This document shows, one piece after another, positions 45,106 through 50,154 of a DNA stretch of 50,154 nucleotides. Position numbers and translations under genes: made by a program. Source of the stretch: JAAZBV01 sp964460435 (GTDB lineage: Bacteria; Desulfobacterota; DSM-4660; Desulfatiglandales; HGW-15); NCBI GenBank assembly GCA_964460435.1, contig CAYWRH010000011.1:1-50154 (forward strand), in the 5' to 3' direction. Below the pieces are notes generated by a model. The model saw only the letters and a list, made by a program, of their open reading frames with translations, ran no database searches and was not told the DNA's origin. How positions within the stretch are numbered: the stretch's first letter is position 1; each line of letters opens with the position of its first letter.

Positions 45106-45199
45106 AAATTTTTGGCCTATTTTAGTGTTTTAAAACTTTTTGTCAACAGAAAATAGAGGTCTTTTGATAATAAATTTTTATCCATTTAAGGGGGTATTC

Positions 45200-45856
45200 T
45201 TATCTGGCTGACTGATACTGGTCATAATATTTCATAACCCTTTCAATAAATGTTTTTGTTTCATTAAAGGGCGGCACATCCTTGTATTTATCAACATTTT
45301 CAGGTCCTGCATTGTATGCGGCAAGCGCCAGCCTGACATCATTATTGTACCTCTCCATCATCTTGCTAAGATACTTAGTGCCGCCAAAGATATTCTTTTC
45401 AGGGTTATATGGATCATCAACCTCCATAGCCTCTGCCGTACCAGGCATCAACTGCATTAACCCCTGAGCCCCTTTGGATGAGACTGCCGTATGATCAAAA
45501 CCTGATTCAGCCTTGATAACCGCCTTTACAAGAGATGGCTCCATGCTGAATTTTTCTGATGCAGCTTTAATGATTACATCATATTTGGTTATGAATGCAT
45601 CAGGATTCTCCCTTGCCTCCTTGATGTAGAGGGTATAACGGATATCAGACCTTATATTTGTAAAATGCATGACACCCTCTTTATCCTTGTATTTGTAGAT
45701 ATCCGCTAATGTGGCAGAAGGAATGAAAAAATAGAATATAAGGCAAATAATAAAAATAGAGCCTGCAATAGTCACATCTGCTCTGTTATGTGAATAGCCA
45801 TAATTTAGTATCTTTGATTGATTTAGATTTACTTTTTCTGATAACAGAGAAGGCAT
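45200..45856 (-). CDS. Membrane-anchored lytic transglycosylase (SLT family)
   Basis: 218 residues. N-terminal membrane anchor or uncleaved signal (about 28-51), a short DUF4124-like segment (ADIYKYKDKEGVMHFTNI), then an SLT domain (about 95-210) with catalytic E117 (AVIKAESGF), GAQGLMQLMPGTA and ALAAYNAGPENV. It cleaves the glycan strand of peptidoglycan. It is 18 bases downstream of the transaldolase gene. Confidence 0.92.
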   Translation of the reverse strand: MPSLLSEKVNLNQSKILNYGYSHNRADVTIAGSIFIICLIFYFFIPSATLADIYKYKDKEGVMHFTNIRSDIRYTLYIKEARENPDAFITKYDVIIKAASEKFSMEPSLVKAVIKAESGFDHTAVSSKGAQGLMQLMPGTAEAMEVDDPYNPEKNIFGGTKYLSKMMERYNNDVRLALAAYNAGPENVDKYKDVPPFNETKTFIERVMKYYDQYQSAR

Positions 45857-45873
45857 ATTTCACACCTGCTATC

Positions 45874-46515
45874 TTATTTTGCCTTTTTCCAGTCAGCCAT
45901 AAAATTGGCCAAGCCTATATCTGTAAGCGGATGCTTTATCAGCTGTTCCATCACCTTATATGGAATGGTGGCAATATCAGCACCCATAAGCGCGGCATCA
46001 AGGACATGAATCGGATTTCTTATACTCGCTACTATAATCTCGGTTTCATACCCGTATGCCTCATATATGGTTGTTATCTGTTCCACAAGCTCCATCCCTA
46101 TCTGGCCAATGTCATCAAGCCTGCCCACAAACGGGCTGATGTAATCTGCCCCGGCCTTTGCAGCCATCAGGGCCTGGACAGCAGAAAAGCAAAGGGTTAC
46201 ATTTGTCTTGATGCCTTCAGATGAAAGTATCTTTACGGCCTTGAGCCCTTCCTTAACAAGCGGTATCTTGATAACTATGTTCCCTGCAATTTTTGCCAGT
46301 TCCCTTGCCTCTGAGACCATCCCGTTGGACTCAAGGCTTAATACCTCTGCGCTAACAGGTCCATCGACAATACTGCAAATTTCTTTAATAAGTTCTTTAA
46401 ACTCCCTCCCCTCCTTTGCCACAAGTGAAGGATTGGTAGTTACTCCATCAAGCAGGCCAAGCTCATTTGCCTTTTTGATCTCTTCAATGTTTGCTGTATC
46501 TATAAAAAATTTCAT
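45874..46515 (-). CDS. Transaldolase / fructose-6-phosphate aldolase-like
   Basis: 213 residues, the short transaldolase subfamily that includes FSA and TalC. It begins MKFFIDTANIEEIKKANELG; Schiff-base K83 lies in VIKIPL; other motifs are VTTNPSLVAK and GADYISPFVGRLDD. Members act as transaldolases or as fructose-6-phosphate aldolases, which sequence alone does not separate well. GGAGG precedes the ATG. Confidence 0.9.
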   Translation of the reverse strand: MKFFIDTANIEEIKKANELGLLDGVTTNPSLVAKEGREFKELIKEICSIVDGPVSAEVLSLESNGMVSEARELAKIAGNIVIKIPLVKEGLKAVKILSSEGIKTNVTLCFSAVQALMAAKAGADYISPFVGRLDDIGQIGMELVEQITTIYEAYGYETEIIVASIRNPIHVLDAALMGADIATIPYKVMEQLIKHPLTDIGLANFMADWKKAK

Positions 46516-46556
46516 ATGGCCCTCCTGAACCCTTTTTGTTGTTTAAAAATATGTAA

Positions 46557-46808
46557 TCAGCTATTCAGTTTGTCTTTATATTTTTCAGCACACTCTTTGC
46601 TGCAGAATAGTATCTCATTTCCTCCCAGTATAGCCCGGTATGCTTCATTCTTGGGGATATAGGTTTTACAGAAAGGGTCCTGCACCATCTCGCTGATCAT
46701 GCCGGAGGCATCCCTGTTTTGCTTAGTTTTGGGGCCTGAAAGCAACAGCCTCTTTACAAGGCTGTAGATGACATACAGAAGAAGTATATAGATAAGCAGG
46801 CGTACCAT
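46557..46808 (-). CDS. Small membrane protein with TRASH/YHS-like cysteine motif
   Basis: 83 residues. One membrane helix (about 3-20) and a C-terminal metal-binding-like module: QDPFCKTYIPKNEAYRA and LFCSKECAEKYK. The spacing fits a TRASH/YHS-type or PP0621-like domain. Its ATG overlaps the folK stop by one base (TGATG). Role unknown. Confidence 0.78.
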   Translation of the reverse strand: MVRLLIYILLLYVIYSLVKRLLLSGPKTKQNRDASGMISEMVQDPFCKTYIPKNEAYRAILGGNEILFCSKECAEKYKDKLNS

Positions 46809-47305
46809 CAGTTTTTCACCATAAGCTTTATCTCCTGATCAGTGACAGGTATCTCATTCAGTATCTCTCTCATGCTCTTTTTTAATACCGGATGTATAAG
46901 ATCAGGAGCGATATCGACCATGGGTGCCATCACAAACCTGCGCAGATGCATACGCGGGTGCGGTACAGTCAGATTTTTATCATTTATTATCTCACTGCCT
47001 ATAAGGAGCACATCTAGATCAATGATGCGCGATTCCCACCGCACGCCTTTCCTCACCCTTCCCATTCTATTTTCAACATCAAGAAGCATCTGTATAATCT
47101 CAGTAGCAGAAAGGCCTGTATTGATGCAGAGCACCGCATTTATAAACCAGTTATCTCCTTCTATGCCTACAGGCTGTGTCTTGTAAAATGGAGACAGGGC
47201 CTTGATTCCGGTAAAAGGGTCCTTTTTTATTTGCTCAATCGCTTTTATGCAGTTTTCATAGGGGTCACCCAGATTACTGCCGATTCCTATATAAACAGTT
47301 TTCAT
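46808..47305 (-). CDS. folK: HPPK (6-hydroxymethyl-dihydropterin pyrophosphokinase)
   Basis: 165 residues, usual HPPK length. Begins VYIGIGSNLGDP; signature RWESRIIDLDVLLIG with the two metal-binding Asp, and VPHPRMHLRRFVMAP near the end. It transfers pyrophosphate from ATP in folate synthesis. It follows dapB by 4 bases and overlaps the small membrane protein gene. Confidence 0.95.
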   Translation of the reverse strand: MKTVYIGIGSNLGDPYENCIKAIEQIKKDPFTGIKALSPFYKTQPVGIEGDNWFINAVLCINTGLSATEIIQMLLDVENRMGRVRKGVRWESRIIDLDVLLIGSEIINDKNLTVPHPRMHLRRFVMAPMVDIAPDLIHPVLKKSMREILNEIPVTDQEIKLMVKN

Positions 47306-47309
47306 GTCT

Positions 47310-48113
47310 CTACTTCAATCCCAGGACATCCTGCATATCATAGAGCCCCGGTTTTTTATTGATTATCCATTTTGCTGCCCTTACTGCCCCCTTGGCAAAA
47401 TTGTCCCTGTTATGTGCCCTGTGTATAAGTTCAAGCCGTTCACCAATACCGCCAAAAATCACGGTATGATCGCCTGTAATATCCCCTGCCCTCACTGTCT
47501 GGATTCCTATCTCATCATTGGTTCTCTGACCTATCATGCCGTGCCTTGAGTATACCGCACTTTTAGATAGATCACGCCCTGTTGCCTCAGCAAGTTTCCT
47601 TGCAAGACCAATGGCTGTACCGCTTGGCGCATCCTTTTTAAGCCTGTGATGCGCCTCAACTATCTCCATATCAAAATCGTTTCCAAGTATCTTTGCCATC
47701 TCAGCAGCGATTTTAAACATTACATTAACGCCAACACTCATGTTGGGCGCAAGAACCACAGGTATCTTTTCAGATAATCCTTTTATCTCTTTAATCTCAT
47801 CATCAGATATCCCTGTTGTGCCTATAACCATCGCCTTGAGAGCCGCAGCAGCCCTCTTTACATTTACCATGGTGGCAGCAGGGGTTGTGAAGTCTATAAT
47901 TACATCCCCGCAGGCAATAATATTATCAAGTGAGTCGCTGATTTTCACCCCTTTCACGCCAATGCCTGCTGTCTGGCCTGCATCCTGGCCAATCATGGGG
48001 TTATCAGGGTGTTCGAATGCGCCATTAAGCCTCACGCCCTCTGTCTCATTTATTATATTTATAATCCTGATTCCCATTCGCCCGGCAGCGCCAGCCACAA
48101 TTATATTTACCAT
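47310..48113 (-). CDS. dapB: 4-hydroxy-tetrahydrodipicolinate reductase
   Basis: 267 residues. NAD(P) motif VAGAAGRMG at 6-14; catalytic signature EAHHRLKKDAPSGTA; LAPNMSVGVNVM upstream of it. It reduces the DapA product in the lysine and meso-diaminopimelate pathway. GAGG lies 7 bases before the ATG. It is in the cluster dapF, dapA, dapB, folK. Confidence 0.96.
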   Translation of the reverse strand: MVNIIVAGAAGRMGIRIINIINETEGVRLNGAFEHPDNPMIGQDAGQTAGIGVKGVKISDSLDNIIACGDVIIDFTTPAATMVNVKRAAAALKAMVIGTTGISDDEIKEIKGLSEKIPVVLAPNMSVGVNVMFKIAAEMAKILGNDFDMEIVEAHHRLKKDAPSGTAIGLARKLAEATGRDLSKSAVYSRHGMIGQRTNDEIGIQTVRAGDITGDHTVIFGGIGERLELIHRAHNRDNFAKGAVRAAKWIINKKPGLYDMQDVLGLK

Positions 48114-48127
48114 TCTTACCTCATTTT

Positions 48128-48240
48128 AATCTCCCAAAATATTTTGTTTTTGGGGGAAGCCTTAAGCCTTCAGCTTTCAGCACTCAGCTTAAATTTAAAG
48201 GGCAATAATATTTTAACCTTACAACTGGAACCTAAAACCC
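48128..48240. repeat. Intergenic repeat-like stretch between dapA and dapB
   Basis: A stretch with a CCCAAAA/TTTTTGGG hairpin (about 48134-48155), then repeated short units CAGCTTTCAGCACTCAGCTT and TGGAACCTAAAACCCTGAACC. A related GCTGAAGGCT core recurs in the dapA-dapF spacer. It looks like remnants of short dispersed repeats. Confidence 0.4.
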
Positions 48241-48247
48241 TGAACCT

Positions 48248-49123
48248 CTATTTTATCAGCCCGTAATCCTTTAAAGCCTTTTTCAGTTTTGCCAAATTGG
48301 CATCGGACATTGGTGAAAGGGGTAACCTCATCTCATCACTCATCTTGCCCATTAGTGCAAGGGATGTCTTTACCGGAATCGGGTTTGTCTCGTAAAACAT
48401 TGCCTGGCAAAGAGGAAAGAGTTTCAGAAATAACCTTCTCGATTCTTCAATATCACCTTTAAGCCAGGAATTTACCACATTTGCAGTATCCTTTGGAACA
48501 ACATTTGCCACAACTGAAATAACACCCTTGCCTCCAATTGAAAGCACAGGAACTATAAGGTTATCATCACCTGATAAAAGGGTAATCTTATCCCCTGCAA
48601 GTGTCATAATCTCTGTCATCTGTGCAAGATTGCCTGATGCCTCTTTGATAGCAACTACATCGGGAATCTCTGCAAGCCTTGCCACAGTTTCAGGCATCAT
48701 GTTAACACCAGTCCTGCCAGGTACGTTATAAAGCACCTGTGGAAGAGGGACAGCATCAGCAATGGCCTTGAAGTGCCTGTAAAGCCCCTCCTGGGTGGGC
48801 TTATTATAATAGGGAGTGACCTGAAGAGTAGCATCTGCCCCTGCCTTTTTTGCATGCATGGTAAGCTCAATGGCCTCGCTTGTGCTGTTACCGCCTGTAC
48901 CGGCTATAACTGGCACTCGTTTGTTAACTGCCCTTATAGCTATGTCAATTACCCTGTTATGCTCTTCAATGCTTAATGTAGCAGACTCACCCGTTGTACC
49001 GCATGGCACAACGGCGCTTGTCCCATGCTTTATCTGCTCTTCAATGAGCGCTCGATAAGCATCTTCATCTACCTTTCCATTCTTAAACGGTGTGACCAAT
49101 GCCACAATGGATCCCTGAAACAT
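48248..49123 (-). CDS. dapA: 4-hydroxy-tetrahydrodipicolinate synthase
   Basis: 291 residues, TIM barrel. Schiff-base K160 (VVAIKEASGN), Y132 (LYNVPGRTG), Y106 and T44 (CGTTGES) match the known catalytic residues. It condenses pyruvate with aspartate semialdehyde. AGGAG precedes the ATG. Confidence 0.97.
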   Translation of the reverse strand: MFQGSIVALVTPFKNGKVDEDAYRALIEEQIKHGTSAVVPCGTTGESATLSIEEHNRVIDIAIRAVNKRVPVIAGTGGNSTSEAIELTMHAKKAGADATLQVTPYYNKPTQEGLYRHFKAIADAVPLPQVLYNVPGRTGVNMMPETVARLAEIPDVVAIKEASGNLAQMTEIMTLAGDKITLLSGDDNLIVPVLSIGGKGVISVVANVVPKDTANVVNSWLKGDIEESRRLFLKLFPLCQAMFYETNPIPVKTSLALMGKMSDEMRLPLSPMSDANLAKLKKALKDYGLIK

Positions 49124-49210
49124 TTTATCTCCTTTTTATACTTTTACTTCCCTGTTAATAAAAGTCATTTCATGCTGCTGAAGGCTAAAAACTGATTGCT
49201 GACAGCTATT

Positions 49211-50032
49211 CTATAGCGCCTCTTCGTGTAATTCACCTTTATATATTATTGAGGTTCCGCCTTCAAGCCATACCCTGCTGAATTCATTGCCTCTCTTTTC
49301 AAAATGAACCTTCAGTTCTTCTCCGCCGCTTGTCGTTACTGTAACAGGAGAGGAAACAAGCCCTCTGACATTTGCTATGAGAGAAGAGGCAATGGAGCCG
49401 GTACCACAGGCAAGTGTTTCATCTTCAACCCCCCTCTCATATGTCCTAACATAAATCTGATCTTTGCCCTTTAAACTCATGAAATTTGCGTTTGTACCGG
49501 CTGGCTGGAACATCTTATGATATCTTATCACCCGTCCCTGTTCAAATACCGGGACGGTTTTAATATCCTTTACCTGCACAACCACATGTGGCACACCGGT
49601 ATTAACAAAACCTATTGCCTCCCACCCATCTTCAAGGGGGATATCTATATTTGGCTTAAGCCCCTTTGGTGTGGGCATAAGCACCTTCACATTCCGCCCT
49701 GACACATCCGCTGAAATTGGCCCTGCGATTGTTTCAAATGTCATGTGTTCTCCTGCTATCCCATTAAGAATGGCAAACCGCGCAGCACACCTGCTGCCGT
49801 TTCCGCACATCTCAGCCTCGCTACCATCAGAGTTGAAGAACCTCCACTTGAAATCATATTTATCTGACCTGACAATATAAATCATGCCGTCAGCGCCTAC
49901 CGAGTCACGCCGCCTGCATACCCTTTCTGCAATATAACGCATATCCCTGTCAGGCACCAGTCCATCCCTGTTATCTACCAGAATAAAATCATTACCGGTA
50001 CCGCTCATCTTATAGAATTCTATTTTTTGCAT
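49211..50032 (-). CDS. dapF: Diaminopimelate epimerase
   Basis: 273 residues. Two-base catalytic cysteines C76 (EMCGNGSRC) and C209 (LACGTGS); N-terminus KMSGTGNDFIL is typical. It converts LL- to meso-diaminopimelate for peptidoglycan and lysine. It precedes dapA by 87 bases on the same strand, the spacer holding repeat-like sequence. Confidence 0.97.
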   Translation of the reverse strand: MQKIEFYKMSGTGNDFILVDNRDGLVPDRDMRYIAERVCRRRDSVGADGMIYIVRSDKYDFKWRFFNSDGSEAEMCGNGSRCAARFAILNGIAGEHMTFETIAGPISADVSGRNVKVLMPTPKGLKPNIDIPLEDGWEAIGFVNTGVPHVVVQVKDIKTVPVFEQGRVIRYHKMFQPAGTNANFMSLKGKDQIYVRTYERGVEDETLACGTGSIASSLIANVRGLVSSPVTVTTSGGEELKVHFEKRGNEFSRVWLEGGTSIIYKGELHEEAL

Positions 50033-50118
50033 TTAATAAAATTTCCCTGGCAAATAAATTACCAAATAAAATAATCCTGATGTAGAGAGAGGTTTAAAAC
50101 CTGTCTCTAATCATTAAA

Positions 50119-50139
50119 CCCGACTTCAAAAAGTCCGGG
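50119..50139 (-). terminator. Possible terminator of a gene beyond the right edge
   Basis: Hairpin CCCGACTT / AAGTCCGGG with one bulged base and a short loop. On the minus strand it is followed by TTTAAT. It may end a transcript entering from the right edge, before dapF. Confidence 0.4.
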
Positions 50140-50154
50140 CTTGCTTCACCTTTA

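Noticed and set aside
1..50154. CRISPR array, prophage or intact insertion sequence
   Set aside because: No regularly spaced repeats, phage structural genes or transposase frames were seen.

Overview
This window is chromosomal DNA from a Gram-negative, flagellated, probably anaerobic bacterium, most likely a member of Desulfobacterota (former Deltaproteobacteria). This assignment is an inference. It rests on a complete rnfCDGEAB operon, LPS genes (lpxC, an hldD-like epimerase, kdnBA), FlaG with a sigma-28-type promoter, a CheA carrying its own receiver domain, several stand-alone receiver/HD-GYP/PAS proteins, and intergenic hairpin repeats of a kind I recall from that phylum. GC content looks moderate by eye. 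No prophage, transposase or CRISPR array was found; the window reads as ordinary chromosome.

Layout. (1) 1-15017, motility and signalling. On the plus strand are flaG, a receiver-SHOCT protein, a receiver-GAF-HD-GYP protein, a PilZ protein and a small DHp protein reminiscent of ChpT. Converging on them is a minus-strand chemotaxis operon: HPt, STAS, hybrid CheA, CheW, CheB, CheR, an M23 peptidase, an exported unknown, CheZ, CheY and an unknown. (2) 15365-23692, plus strand. First come kdnB-kdnA (8-amino-Kdo synthesis, a lipid A/core modification), then glutamine-dependent nadE, ilvD and rfbB-rfbA-rfbC (dTDP-sugar synthesis, with no rfbD). (3) 23804-25720, minus strand: a SnoaL-like protein and an HtrA-type protease. 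(4) 25996-32570, plus strand: a glycerol dehydrogenase-like enzyme and the six-gene Rnf complex. (5) 32574-35590, minus strand: a HAD phosphatase coupled to a lipoprotein-like/exported protein, and a Tat-exported ferredoxin-type aldo/keto reductase. (6) 35749-38341: tRNA-Val and a large membrane PAS protein ending in a Cys4 module. (7) 38429-43963: an exported tandem NTF2-like protein, a receiver-LpxC fusion, a B12-binding radical SAM protein and an HldD-like epimerase. (8) 44283-50032: a TlpA thioredoxin, tRNA-Cys and tRNA-Gly, a lytic transglycosylase, a transaldolase, folK and the lysine/peptidoglycan genes dapB, dapA and dapF.

The most interesting points are the fusion of an NtrX-like receiver domain to LpxC (the committed enzyme of lipid A synthesis), the kdnBA pair, and the ChpT-like phosphotransfer candidate beside orphan receivers. 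These suggest, as inference, that outer-membrane composition is under direct two-component control in this organism. Envelope genes recur through the window: kdnBA, rfbBAC, HtrA, LpxC, HldD-like, M23 and SLT peptidoglycan enzymes, and the dap genes.
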